Shown one piece after another: positions 7,979-15,368 of a DNA stretch of 54,754 bases (its first letter is position 1; each line of letters opens with the position of its first letter). The position numbers were made by a program, and so were the translations under genes. This DNA comes from HGM13006 sp964514175. Lineage in GTDB: Bacteria; Bacillota; Clostridia; Oscillospirales; Oscillospiraceae. Below the pieces are notes generated by a model. That model was not told where the DNA came from and did not search any database. It worked only from the letters and a program-made list of their open reading frames with translations. Location of the stretch: assembly GCA_964514175.1 (NCBI GenBank), contig CAZEPQ010000002.1:1-54754 (forward strand), written 5' to 3'.

Positions 7979-8943
7979 GTTTCCAATTCCTCCATCATCT
8001 CACAGGCAGCGATCAGGGAGTTGTGTACCATATCCTCCACCGCCTGATCTGTATAGTATGCCATATGGGGCAGCATCAGCACATTGGGCATGGCATTCAG
8101 GATCGCCATCTGGCGGTGACCCACCACCTCATTTTTGTGGTCCCGATAGTAAATATACCGATCTCCATCAAAAACATCCAGGGCGGCGCCTCCCAATTTG
8201 CCGGATTCCAGAGCCTCAATGAGGGCGTCATTGTCCACAAGAGGTCCCCGGGCGGTATTCACAAGCACCGCGCCGGACTTCATCTTCCCAATGGTGTCTT
8301 TATTCATAAAATGGTGGGTCTCCTGACAGGAGGCCAGATGCAGCGACACAATATCGCTCTCCTCCAGAAGTCTATCCAGAGGCACATATTCCGCAATCCC
8401 CGCCATTTCCGGCTTTTCGCTGCGGTTCCAGTAGAGGATCTTGCATCCAAATCCGGAAAGCTGCTTCGCCGTGGTGACACCGATGCGGCCCGCGCCGATG
8501 ATGCCCACGGTCATATTGTGCATTTCCCTGCCCCGCAGCCCGGTCATTGTATAATCCTGACCTACATAACGCCCCATGGCGGCCTTCACATGCCGCAGGG
8601 ACATCAGCATCATCATAACGGCACTGTCTGCAACACTGGCGGGGGAATATGTAATATTTCTCACCGGGATCCCCAGTGTCCGGGCATACTCCCGGTTCAT
8701 ATGCTCCATACCGATGGTACGGGTCACGGCTATCTTTACGCCATTTTCCCGATACCTGTCCCACATTTCCGGGGTCAGGACCACATCGGACAGCACATTG
8801 ATACAGTCCATGCCTCGAGTCAGGTGCATATTCTCAAGCCCGGGCTTCTCTTCTACCATGGTAAGTTCAATGCCGTAGTTCCCACAAAAACGCTGGAAAA
8901 TGGCCTTTTCCGTCTGATCCACAGCAAATGCGATCATTTTCAT
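7972..8943 (-). CDS. D-isomer-specific 2-hydroxyacid dehydrogenase (D-lactate dehydrogenase/VanH-like)
   Basis: 323 residues starting at ATG 8941-8943 behind GGAGG. The NAD-binding motif VGIIGAGRIG is near residue 150, and the catalytic Arg (NTARGPLVD) and His (LPHMAYYTD) of the family are visible. Its wording, for example RTIGMEHMN, YSPASVADSAVMM and GKLGGAALDV, is nearest to the D-LDH/VanH branch, which reduces pyruvate or another 2-oxoacid to the D-hydroxyacid. The position of the catalytic Glu in the D-LDH pattern LDVYEGE reads LDVFDGD here, an Asp for Glu change. No D-Ala-D-Lac ligase gene lies nearby, so a role in vancomycin resistance is not supported. It overlaps the GNAT gene. Confidence 0.85.
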   Translation of the reverse strand: MKMIAFAVDQTEKAIFQRFCGNYGIELTMVEEKPGLENMHLTRGMDCINVLSDVVLTPEMWDRYRENGVKIAVTRTIGMEHMNREYARTLGIPVRNITYSPASVADSAVMMMLMSLRHVKAAMGRYVGQDYTMTGLRGREMHNMTVGIIGAGRIGVTTAKQLSGFGCKILYWNRSEKPEMAGIAEYVPLDRLLEESDIVSLHLASCQETHHFMNKDTIGKMKSGAVLVNTARGPLVDNDALIEALESGKLGGAALDVFDGDRYIYYRDHKNEVVGHRQMAILNAMPNVLMLPHMAYYTDQAVEDMVHNSLIAACEMMEELETC

Positions 8944-8974
8944 AAATATTCCTCCAAACAAGAATATTGTGCAT

Positions 8975-9003
8975 ATTCTATCACATGTTATGGAGCGAGG
9001 CAA
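8975..9003 (-). promoter_or_regulatory. Promoter of the dehydrogenase-GNAT operon
   Basis: On the minus strand TTGCCT (8998-9003) and TAGAAT (8975-8980) are 17 bases apart, about 30 bases upstream of the start codon. Confidence 0.65.
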
Positions 9004-9010
9004 GGCGTGT

Positions 9011-9042
9011 ATACAAAAACCGGAACCAATCGGCTCCGGTTT
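9011..9042 (-). terminator. Intrinsic terminator of mgtE
   Basis: The stem AAACCGGA (9017-9024) pairs with TCCGGTTT (9035-9042) and is extended by two more pairs. On the minus strand it is followed by TTTTTGTAT, just after the mgtE stop. Confidence 0.8.
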
Positions 9043-9052
9043 CGGTTATCTG

Positions 9053-10417
9053 TTATACATGGAGGACCACTTTTGCCAGATTGAAATACAGCAGCATGGA
9101 AACAGAGTCCATGATGGTGGAGATCACAGGCGAGGCCATAATGGCCGGGTCCACATGGATCAGCTTTGCCAGCATGGGAAGCAGACTGCCCACAAACTTG
9201 GCAATAATAATAATGACAAACAGGGACAATGTCACCACAAAATTGATGACCCACTGCCCGGGGTAGGTTGCAGCCAGCCGCGCAAAGTTTACAATGCAAA
9301 GGGCCACACCACAGAGCGCCGCCACCCGCAGTTCCTTAAAGGCCACCCGCAGGGCATCCTTGAGCTGAATATCGCCCACGGACATACCACGGATGATCAG
9401 TGTGCTGGCCTGGGCGCCGGCATTACCGGCAGTACCCGTAAGCATGGGCATACAGGTGACCAGCAGGGGGTAAGCTACAAAGGCAGCCTCATAGTGTTCC
9501 AGAATACTGCCGGTAAACATGGCAGAGATCATCAGGAACATGAGCCACAGAATTCTGTTTTTGGACAGCTCGAAAACACTGGTTTTCAGATAGGGATGAT
9601 CCGAGGGGGCAATTGCCGCCATCTTCTCCATATCCTCGGTGGCCTCTTCCTCGATGACGTCCATGACGTCGTCGGCGGTAATAATGCCTACCAGGCGGTT
9701 TTCCTTGTCCACCACAGGCATGGCCATGAAGTCGTATTTCATCATGGTCTGGGCGGAGGTTTCCTTGTCATCCAGGGTGGATGCGGTGATGATGTCCGTC
9801 TCCATGATGTCTTCAATGAGGGTATCGTCGCTGCTGAGCAGCAGCTCCTTTAGAGAAACAACGCCCTCCAGAATGCGCTTATTATTGGTGACATAACAGG
9901 TATAGATCTGCTCCGCCTCGTCACCGTAGTTACGGATGCGTTCAATGGCCTGAAGCACCGTCAGGTCCTTGTGAAGATCCATAAACTCCGCCGTCATAAT
10001 GCTGCCGGTGGAATCCTCGGGATACTTCAAAAACTGGTTGATGAGAGATCTGGTCTCCGGTTTGGCGTTTTTCAAAATACGCTTGACCACCATAGCCGGC
10101 ATTTCCTCTAGCATATCTACGGCGTCATCCACAAACAGATCCTCGATAATGCTGGCGATTTCCTGGTCGGTGATGGCCTCAATGACCACCTGCTGGGTCT
10201 CCGGTTCCAGATTGGCGAATACCTCACTGGCCTGATCCTTTGTCAGGGTGCGGAAGCACTTGGCAGTCTGGGCCGGGGTCAGGGTGTCCATAAAGGCCGC
10301 AACATCTATCTCGTTGGTTTCCGCAATGGTATCGTGAAGCTTTTTAAACTGTTTGGTTTCCAGCAGCTCGGTAAGCTCCTCCACAAGCTGCTCTGTATCG
10401 TAGGTGTTATTTGACAC
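9053..10417 (-). CDS. mgtE: Magnesium transporter MgtE
   Basis: 454 residues starting at GTG 10415-10417 behind AGGAGG. The N-terminal superhelical MgtE_N domain (to about residue 130, DVAAFMDTLTPAQTAKCF, IEDLFVDDAVDMLEEMP) is followed by two CBS domains (GSIMTAEFMDL, VVSLKELL, MPVVDKENRLVGIITADDVMDVI) and five membrane helices with the pore motif region MLTGTAGNAGAQAS and the C-terminal HVDPAIMASP. MgtE is a Mg2+-gated Mg2+ channel of the inner membrane. A long leader separates the gene from its promoter, suggesting regulation at the RNA level. Confidence 0.96.
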   Translation of the reverse strand: MSNNTYDTEQLVEELTELLETKQFKKLHDTIAETNEIDVAAFMDTLTPAQTAKCFRTLTKDQASEVFANLEPETQQVVIEAITDQEIASIIEDLFVDDAVDMLEEMPAMVVKRILKNAKPETRSLINQFLKYPEDSTGSIMTAEFMDLHKDLTVLQAIERIRNYGDEAEQIYTCYVTNNKRILEGVVSLKELLLSSDDTLIEDIMETDIITASTLDDKETSAQTMMKYDFMAMPVVDKENRLVGIITADDVMDVIEEEATEDMEKMAAIAPSDHPYLKTSVFELSKNRILWLMFLMISAMFTGSILEHYEAAFVAYPLLVTCMPMLTGTAGNAGAQASTLIIRGMSVGDIQLKDALRVAFKELRVAALCGVALCIVNFARLAATYPGQWVINFVVTLSLFVIIIIAKFVGSLLPMLAKLIHVDPAIMASPVISTIMDSVSMLLYFNLAKVVLHV

Positions 10418-10617
10418 GCTGTTCTTTCCTCCTATCTCGCGTTATGAAAATGAGAGGAAGTGTCAGAACAAAAGGCCTTTTCCCTTTTGTTTATCCCTGG
10501 GTCCGTTCAGGGCTCCGAGACAAGCAGCACAAGGGAACCGCATCATCTGTCCCGGTACTTCGTCCGCATATGTCCACTTGTCTTTCCCCCTTTACGGTTT
10601 CATTTTTGTTTGGATAC
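10418..10617 (-). promoter_or_regulatory. Structured 5' leader of mgtE, class not recognised
   Basis: About 200 nt lie between the predicted start of transcription and the mgtE GTG. I could not match it to the M-box (ykoK) consensus. Visible pairings on the minus strand are AGACAAG with CTTGTCT enclosing an inner GGGAC/GTTCC stem, then CCCTG with CAGGG, then AACAAAAGG with CCTTTTGTT. The leader also holds a tiny frame MRTKYRDR whose stop overlaps the start of a 27-codon frame (10463-10546). A regulatory role is inferred from length, structure and the magnesium gene downstream. Confidence 0.5.
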
Positions 10618-10623
10618 CAATTT

Positions 10624-10652
10624 AGCATACCACGATTTTATAGAAATTGCAA
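10624..10652 (-). promoter_or_regulatory. Promoter of mgtE
   Basis: On the minus strand TTGCAA (10647-10652) and TATGCT (10624-10629) are 17 bases apart. It is back to back with the promoter at 10678-10706. Confidence 0.7.
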
Positions 10653-10677
10653 CCTATCCCCGTAAAATCTCCCCACC

Positions 10678-10706
10678 TTGCAATTTCATAGGGGGAATGC
10701 TATACT
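10678..10706 (+). promoter_or_regulatory. Promoter of the small membrane protein gene
   Basis: TTGCAA (10678-10683) and TATACT (10701-10706) are 17 bases apart, 33 bases before the ATG. The -35 hexamer is the same TTGCAA used by the divergent mgtE promoter. Confidence 0.78.
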
Positions 10707-10738
10707 ATCAAGTAGTATTCTCCAAAGGAGGCCCTTCC

Positions 10739-11170
10739 ATGAAGAAACGCACCAAAGCCCCGGCTTCCCCTGAAGAAAAGCTGTTTCGGGGCATATTGCT
10801 GGCGCTGACACTGCTGACCCTATTCAATCTGCTGTTTACGGCCTCCGTCGCCGGACTTTTGGGCGGCATTTTGATCCTGGTAATGGTCTGGGGCATCCGA
10901 AAGGGAGATTACCCCCTGACAAAGGGCCTTTCCATTTTCCTGTTCGTCTATGCCGGAGTGAATTTTGTAGTATTTTTTATAACCCTTATCTCCGGTACCC
11001 AGGCCCGAACCTCTGCCCTGGTATGGCTGTTTGTATATTCTACCCTGCTGGTAGTTTTGGGCGTACTTCTCCGGGGCAAAAAGCTCCAGAACTATCTCAA
11101 AACCGCGCCCCATCCGGATGAAAAGGAGAAAAAGATTCACTTCTTCCACGGGGGCTGGCGGGATCTTTAA
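10739..11170 (+). CDS. Hypothetical four-helix membrane protein
   Basis: 143 residues beginning MKKRTKAPAS at ATG 10739 behind AAAGGAGG; the longer frame upstream passes through the promoter region and is not used. Four hydrophobic segments are seen: about residues 17-35, 37-53, 63-83 and 90-107. The C-terminus is charged and cytosolic (PHPDEKEKK, HFFHGGW). I do not recognise a family. It is divergent from mgtE, and its stop codon overlaps the end of the facing DUF6809 gene by 4 bases. Confidence 0.7.
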   Translation: MKKRTKAPASPEEKLFRGILLALTLLTLFNLLFTASVAGLLGGILILVMVWGIRKGDYPLTKGLSIFLFVYAGVNFVVFFITLISGTQARTSALVWLFVYSTLLVVLGVLLRGKKLQNYLKTAPHPDEKEKKIHFFHGGWRDL

Positions 11171-11448
11171 TTTTCCTGATACAGCGATTCCGTCATCAGG
11201 CGAAGGCCCAACCGAAAACCGCAACCAAACATATCTTCCAGTTCGATGGCTCCCATTACATATTGATAGTGTTTTATATCTTCATACTGCTGCAAAAGTT
11301 CCTCAGAAATATCCCTGAGCCTATTTTCAAATTTTTCTCTGGTTCTTTTGTAGAACGCAAGGTTTTCCTGATATTCCTCAGTGTTCGGCAAAGGCTGTTC
11401 ATGGGGATGCAGCCTTCCTGCATATAGTTCATGAATGACGGATTCCAT
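11167..11448 (-). CDS. DUF6809 family small protein
   Basis: 93 residues starting MESVIHELYAGRLHPHEQ behind GGAGG (ATG 11446-11448). The pattern of an N-terminal ELYxGxxxPxE block, a central charged helix (RTREKFENRLRDISEELL) and a C-terminal FGCGFRLGLRLMTESL fits DUF6809, a small helical Clostridia family of unknown role. The longer frame to 11619 crosses a REP element and the promoter and is not supported. Confidence 0.72.
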   Translation of the reverse strand: MESVIHELYAGRLHPHEQPLPNTEEYQENLAFYKRTREKFENRLRDISEELLQQYEDIKHYQYVMGAIELEDMFGCGFRLGLRLMTESLYQEN

Positions 11449-11522
11449 GACGGAGCCTCCTTTGATTTTGAAAAATTCATAAATTTGCACATATCTTGCC
11501 TCCCCCTTGGGGGAGCAAAGAG

Positions 11523-11549
11523 GCGGGTGCTCAGTGTGAGCGCCCCTAC
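11523..11549 (-). repeat. REP-like element in the DUF6809 leader
   Basis: On the minus strand it begins GTAGGGGCGCTCACACTGAGC, the same start as the elements near 1122 and 2201. It is followed by a small CTCCCCCTTGGGGGAG palindrome-like stretch at 11501-11516. It lies in the transcribed leader of the DUF6809 gene. Confidence 0.5.
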
Positions 11550-11590
11550 GATATGCACGTCGTACATGGGTACCATTTTCTTTCGTCAAA

Positions 11591-11619
11591 ATTATATCAT
11601 TAGTACCATTCCATTTCAA
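11591..11619 (-). promoter_or_regulatory. Promoter of the DUF6809 gene
   Basis: On the minus strand TTGAAA (11614-11619) and TATAAT (11591-11596) are 17 bases apart. It is flanked by two imperfect direct repeats (11571-11594 and 11630-11653), which may be regulator sites. Confidence 0.7.
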
Positions 11620-11690
11620 TGTGCATTAGCACCAATTTCTTTGTATTAAAATTAGTAATATAGTCCAAAAAATATATATGGGGTGATCTT

Positions 11691-11906
11691 ATGCCTGTCA
11701 GTGACGCAAAAAAAGCCGCCAACAAGCGTTGGAGTGATAAAAACTACACCCAAGTCAAACTCGCCATGTCCAACCAGGAAGCCGAAGCCCTGGCCGCCTA
11801 CTGTGCCGCAAAAAACATTTCCAAGGCTGGCTTTATCCGCGGGCTCATCAAGGACGCCATCCAAAATGACGCCGAATATCAGGCCATGCTGAAGGACGAG
11901 GAATAA
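11691..11906 (+). CDS. Small ribbon-helix-helix-like DNA-binding protein
   Basis: 71 residues: basic N-terminus (MPVSDAKKAANKRWSDKNY), a single strand TQVKLAMSN, then two helices (EAEALAAYCAAKN and SKAGFIRGLIKDAIQND). This is the size and layout of Arc/MetJ-type ribbon-helix-helix proteins, often seen in mobile elements and toxin-antitoxin loci. No toxin gene follows; instead a structured repeat lies directly downstream. The ribosome site is GGGGTGA. It may bind the imperfect direct repeats upstream and control itself and the divergent DUF6809 gene, but this is inference. Confidence 0.7.
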   Translation: MPVSDAKKAANKRWSDKNYTQVKLAMSNQEAEALAAYCAAKNISKAGFIRGLIKDAIQNDAEYQAMLKDEE

Positions 11907-11914
11907 GCATACGA

Positions 11915-12089
11915 CCTTGCCTCCCCATGGGGAGGTTGCATTTACACAGCAAATGACGGAGAGGGTCTGGGCTGCAGTAAGTATTTGCCGCAAACCTGTT
12001 GATATTGAAATCCCTGCCGCAACCCTTTCAGTCACGGCTTACGCCGTGCCAGTTCCCCCAGAGAGGAGCCAAGAGGTACCGCTGTTGTG
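11915..12089 (+). repeat. Structured repeat family, copy A (about 175 bp)
   Basis: An imperfect large palindrome. The left arm has CCTCCCCATGGGGAGG then GACGGAGAGGGTCTGG; the centre has GCAGTAAGTATTTGCCGCAAA; the right arm has CAACCCTTTCAGTCACGG, CTTACGCCGTGCCAGTTCCC and ends near GTACCGCTGTTGTG. Copies B (50491-50674) and C (51405-51579) share the same layout. Copy A is the most diverged. Its right end reaches the -35 of the mrp promoter. Confidence 0.7.
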
Positions 12090-12113
12090 AAACCCCAGGT
12101 TTTATGGTATACT
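12085..12113 (+). promoter_or_regulatory. Promoter of the mrp operon
   Basis: TTGTGA (12085-12090) and TATACT (12108-12113) are 17 bases apart. The -35 hexamer overlaps the right end of repeat copy A. It would drive the seven-gene run 12171-17155. Confidence 0.68.
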
Positions 12114-12170
12114 ATATTATAATAATGTGTAAAAATCGGCCCAAACCGAAGCTAGAAAGGAAGTATCCCC

Positions 12171-13052
12171 ATGACCGAAGATCAGAAGAAGCTCATTTCC
12201 GAGCACGAAGCAAAATATATGAAGTACATGTCCGACTTTGAAGCCTGCGGCGGTGACTACACCAAATGCGGAGGCAACTGTTCCTCCTGTAGTTCCGGCT
12301 GCGAGAGCAGTAATAGCAGCGACAAGACTCCCAAAAAAGCCGCCCGCATCGTGGCCATTTTCAGCGGCAAAGGCGGCACCGGCAAGTCCGTTATGACCTG
12401 CCTCCTGGCTGACAAACTCCAAAAGATGGGCAAGAAGGTGGCTGTGCTGGACGCCGATCTGGAGAACCCCTCCATCCACTACCTCTACGGCAAGGTGGAT
12501 GCCTGCGGCTCCGACGGCGAAAAGCTGCTGCCCCTGAAGGCCGACAGCGGCGTGGAGTTCGTCTCCTGGGGCAATGTGGAAAAGGACTCCACCCAGCCCC
12601 TGCTGTCCTATGGCAAGGACATTGCTGAGGGTGCGCTGCACTTCTACATGAACGTGAAATGGTCCGATGATCTGGACTTCATGCTCATCGACATGCCCTC
12701 CGGCATTGGTGATGTCCCCCTGCAGATCGGCACCATCATCCCCTTCGACGGCAGCGTTCTGGTGTCCAATCCCTCAGACCTGTGTGACTTCCTGGTAAAC
12801 AAGTCCATCAATCTGATGAAGCTCATTATGATCCCCGTGGTGGGCGTCATTGAAAACAAGGCCTTCCTTCAGTTGGAGGACGGTGTCGTTATGCTGGGCA
12901 CCGATCCTGCCGAGCATGCCCAGGTTCTGAAGCTCCCCCTGCTGGCCACTGTGCCTATGAATCTGGAGCTTTCCGTCATGGCGGACTTCGGACGCATCTG
13001 CGACGCGGATGTGCCGGAGCTGGACGCCGTGGTGGACGTTTTGGTGAAATAA
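12171..13052 (+). CDS. Mrp/NBP35-type P-loop ATPase, iron-sulfur carrier-like
   Basis: 293 residues. The N-terminus has a cysteine cluster (C26, C33, C37, C40, C44) as in many clostridial Mrp proteins. The deviant Walker A FSGKGGTGKS is at about 64-73, followed by VLDADLENPS and LIDMPSGIGDVPLQ, which are Mrp/ParA-family signatures. Mrp proteins assemble or carry [4Fe-4S] clusters as dimers. The C-terminal CxxC that normally follows GVxEN, and binds the bridging cluster, is absent: here the text is GVIENKAFLQLEDGVVMLG. So it may be a variant with a different way of holding the cluster, or not a cluster carrier at all. Its stop overlaps the next gene's ATG (TAATG). Confidence 0.85.
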   Translation: MTEDQKKLISEHEAKYMKYMSDFEACGGDYTKCGGNCSSCSSGCESSNSSDKTPKKAARIVAIFSGKGGTGKSVMTCLLADKLQKMGKKVAVLDADLENPSIHYLYGKVDACGSDGEKLLPLKADSGVEFVSWGNVEKDSTQPLLSYGKDIAEGALHFYMNVKWSDDLDFMLIDMPSGIGDVPLQIGTIIPFDGSVLVSNPSDLCDFLVNKSINLMKLIMIPVVGVIENKAFLQLEDGVVMLGTDPAEHAQVLKLPLLATVPMNLELSVMADFGRICDADVPELDAVVDVLVK

Positions 13053-13930
13053 TGGCAGGCTGTCATCTTTGTCCCAGGGACTGCGGTGTGGACCGCTCCC
13101 TGGGACAGCGGGGTTTTTGCGGCATGTCCGACCGGCTCACTGTGGCCCGTGCCGCGCTCCACTTCTGGGAGGAGCCGCCCATTTCCGGAGAACGTGGCTC
13201 CGGTGCCGTATTTTTCTCCGGCTGCTCTCTGGGCTGCGCCTTCTGTCAGAATACGGAGATCAGTCACGGAAAATTCGGCAAAGAGATCACCACAGAACGC
13301 CTGCGGCAAATTTTCGAGGAACTGATCGCACAGGGGGCACACAACGTCAATCTGGTGACCCCCACCCACTTTCTTCCTCAAATTCTGCCTGCTCTGGAAC
13401 CCAAGCTACCTGTTCCCGTGGTGATGAATTGCGGGGGCTACGAGAAGGTAGAAACGATCCGGCAGCTTGATGGAAAGGTGGATATTTACCTCCCCGACCT
13501 GAAATACGCGGAAGCCGATCTGGCCGGGCAGCTTTCCGGTGCTCCGGACTATTTTCCTGTGGCAGCACGGGCCATCGACGAAATGTTTCGTCAGGTTGGC
13601 CCGGTTCAGTATGACGACCAGGGTATGCTGAAAAAGGGCATCATCATTCGGCACCTGGTGCTGCCCGGACAAGTGCAGAACAGTCTCAAGGTCCTGGATT
13701 ACATCGGGGAACATTTCCCCAGGGGCAGCGTGCAGTTTTCCCTCATGGCTCAGTACGTTCCCTCCGGCAAGGTGAAAAATACCCCGCCCTATGACAGGAC
13801 AGTGACGGAGGAAGAATACAAGGCCGTGGTGGACTGGCTCTACATGCTGGGGCTGGAGGACGGATTCCTGCAGGAGCCTTCGGCCGCCACGGATGCCTAT
13901 TTACCGGATTTTTCTCTGGAGGGTGTTTAA
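13052..13930 (+). CDS. Radical SAM protein, pyruvate formate-lyase activase-like (PflX type)
   Basis: 292 residues. A short N-terminal region with CHLCPRDC and RGFCG is followed by the radical SAM motif GCSLGCAFCQN (Cx3Cx2C, about residues 58-65), then THFLPQI, PVVMNCGGYE and DIYLPDLKY. The layout matches the standalone PflA-like/PflX group, whose target is usually unknown. Such enzymes cleave S-adenosylmethionine with a [4Fe-4S] cluster. No glycyl radical enzyme gene is nearby. The one-base stop-start overlap with the Mrp-type ATPase suggests that the two act together, for example in cluster delivery. Confidence 0.88.
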   Translation: MAGCHLCPRDCGVDRSLGQRGFCGMSDRLTVARAALHFWEEPPISGERGSGAVFFSGCSLGCAFCQNTEISHGKFGKEITTERLRQIFEELIAQGAHNVNLVTPTHFLPQILPALEPKLPVPVVMNCGGYEKVETIRQLDGKVDIYLPDLKYAEADLAGQLSGAPDYFPVAARAIDEMFRQVGPVQYDDQGMLKKGIIIRHLVLPGQVQNSLKVLDYIGEHFPRGSVQFSLMAQYVPSGKVKNTPPYDRTVTEEEYKAVVDWLYMLGLEDGFLQEPSAATDAYLPDFSLEGV

Positions 13931-14830
13931 ATGATTTGTGAAAAAATTGATTTATACGGCGACAAACGGGTCATGCTATATACCTACATCCAAAAATGGA
14001 CCATGGTACCCGGACATTACCCGGAGCGGGCCGGTGTTTTGGTACTCCCCGGCGGAGCCTATATGTTCCACGGCGTCAGCGAAGGCGAACCCGTAGCGGC
14101 AGCCTTTGCGGCAGCGGGCTATAATGCCTATCTGCTGCGGTACTCCGTAGGAGAGCACGCCACCTTCCCCAATGCCACGGCAGACGTGTGCCGTGCCTTG
14201 AAGCTGATCCGTCAGCATTCCCGTGAGTGGCATCAGGACGAAAACAAACTAGCTCTCTGCGGCTTCTCTGCCGGAGGCCATGTGGCAGCCACCACCGGAA
14301 CCATGTGGAACCGGGAAGATGTGCTGAAAGCCTCTGAATGCACCGGAGAAGAGGGCAGGCCCAACGCCCTGATCCTGGGCTACCCCTGCATCACAGTGGA
14401 CGTGAAGGGTCAGGCCAGCATGTATAACCGTTTGAAGGGCAGCCGCACCCTGGAGCAGCTTCACGATATCGCCTCCGCCGAAAAATGGGTAGGCCCCCAC
14501 ACACCTCCCACCTTCCTGTGGAATATTTACGGAGACAAAATGGTTCCTGTGGAGCATGGGCTCAAGTTCCTGTCTGCCTTGGCGGAGCAGGACATCCCCT
14601 TTGAGTGCCACACCTACACCCAGGGAGAGCACGGCTCTGCCCTGAACACCGCCGCCACCGCACTGGGAGAAGCCACCCAAGAAAACAGCCATGTGGCCCG
14701 CTGGTTTACGGACTGCTGCCTGTGGCTGCGGGAGCAATTTGGGGCTCCGATGCTGGATGTGCCCCAGATGAACATCAACCCGGACACAGAGGGGCGGGCC
14801 CATCTGGGCATCCCCGCCTTCGACATTTAA
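13931..14830 (+). CDS. Alpha/beta hydrolase, acetyl-esterase/lipase-like
   Basis: 299 residues beginning directly after the preceding stop. The oxyanion region VLVLPGGAYMFHG and the nucleophile elbow CGFSAGGHVA (Ser near residue 114) are clear. A likely acid is in NIYGDKMVP and the His is in QGEHGSALN. This is the pattern of BD-FAE/Axe-type carbohydrate esterases and related carboxylesterases. There is no signal peptide, so it acts inside the cell. The substrate cannot be told from sequence. The C-terminal 40 residues (PQMNINPDTEGRAHLGIP) lie beyond the fold. Confidence 0.85.
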   Translation: MICEKIDLYGDKRVMLYTYIQKWTMVPGHYPERAGVLVLPGGAYMFHGVSEGEPVAAAFAAAGYNAYLLRYSVGEHATFPNATADVCRALKLIRQHSREWHQDENKLALCGFSAGGHVAATTGTMWNREDVLKASECTGEEGRPNALILGYPCITVDVKGQASMYNRLKGSRTLEQLHDIASAEKWVGPHTPPTFLWNIYGDKMVPVEHGLKFLSALAEQDIPFECHTYTQGEHGSALNTAATALGEATQENSHVARWFTDCCLWLREQFGAPMLDVPQMNINPDTEGRAHLGIPAFDI

Positions 14831-14850
14831 TGAGATTCAGGTGAACTACT

Positions 14851-15366
14851 ATGATTTTGAAGAATTTTCAGGGAAAAAGCCCCGTCATTGACGGCGGCTT
14901 TGTGGCAGAGGATGTCTCCATCATCGGCGATGTGGAGATCGGCAAAAACGCCTCCATCTGGTACGGTGTGGTGCTTCGTGGTGATGTGGACAAGATCGTC
15001 ATCGGCGAAAACACCTCCATCCAGGACAACTCCGTGGCCCACTGTGCCACCGGCTTCCCCACCATCATCGGCAAAAACTGCGTGGTGGGACACAACGCCA
15101 TCATCCACTCCTGCACCGTGGAAGAAAACTGTCTGATCGGTATGGGCGCTGTGCTTTTGGATGGCTGCCACATCGGCAAGGGTAGCATCGTGGCCGCAGG
15201 CAGCGTAGTCTCTCCCGGCAAGGTCATTCCGCCCAATTCCATGGTCATGGGCGTTCCCGGTCGTGTGGTTCGAGAGCTGACGGAAAAGGATACCGAGGGA
15301 ACTGCCCTCTCCGTTCAGCACTATATTCACTACGCGGAAGACCAGCTTCCCAAGTATCACGTTTAA
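14851..15366 (+). CDS. Gamma-class carbonic anhydrase family protein
   Basis: 171 residues, typical length. It is made of left-handed beta-helix hexapeptide repeats (IIGDVEIGKNASIWYGVVLRG). The three zinc-ligand histidines of the family are present at H64 (NSVAHC), H81 (VGHN) and H86 (IIHSC), and RGD and QDN are also conserved. Members interconvert CO2 and bicarbonate or bind metal with unknown activity; catalysis is not certain. The gene is 20 bases after the esterase, with the next gene starting 2 bases after its stop. Confidence 0.92.
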   Translation: MILKNFQGKSPVIDGGFVAEDVSIIGDVEIGKNASIWYGVVLRGDVDKIVIGENTSIQDNSVAHCATGFPTIIGKNCVVGHNAIIHSCTVEENCLIGMGAVLLDGCHIGKGSIVAAGSVVSPGKVIPPNSMVMGVPGRVVRELTEKDTEGTALSVQHYIHYAEDQLPKYHV

Positions 15367-15368
15367 TT

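Noticed and set aside
7972..8943. VanH and glycopeptide resistance
   Set aside because: The dehydrogenase resembles VanH, but no D-Ala-D-Lac ligase, VanX or VanRS gene is nearby and the catalytic Glu is changed.
10418..10617. M-box riboswitch before mgtE
   Set aside because: Expected by genome context, but the conserved M-box core blocks were not found by eye; recorded as an unassigned leader instead.
11691..11906. Toxin-antitoxin module around the ribbon-helix-helix gene
   Set aside because: No toxin-sized gene with family features lies next to it on the same strand.
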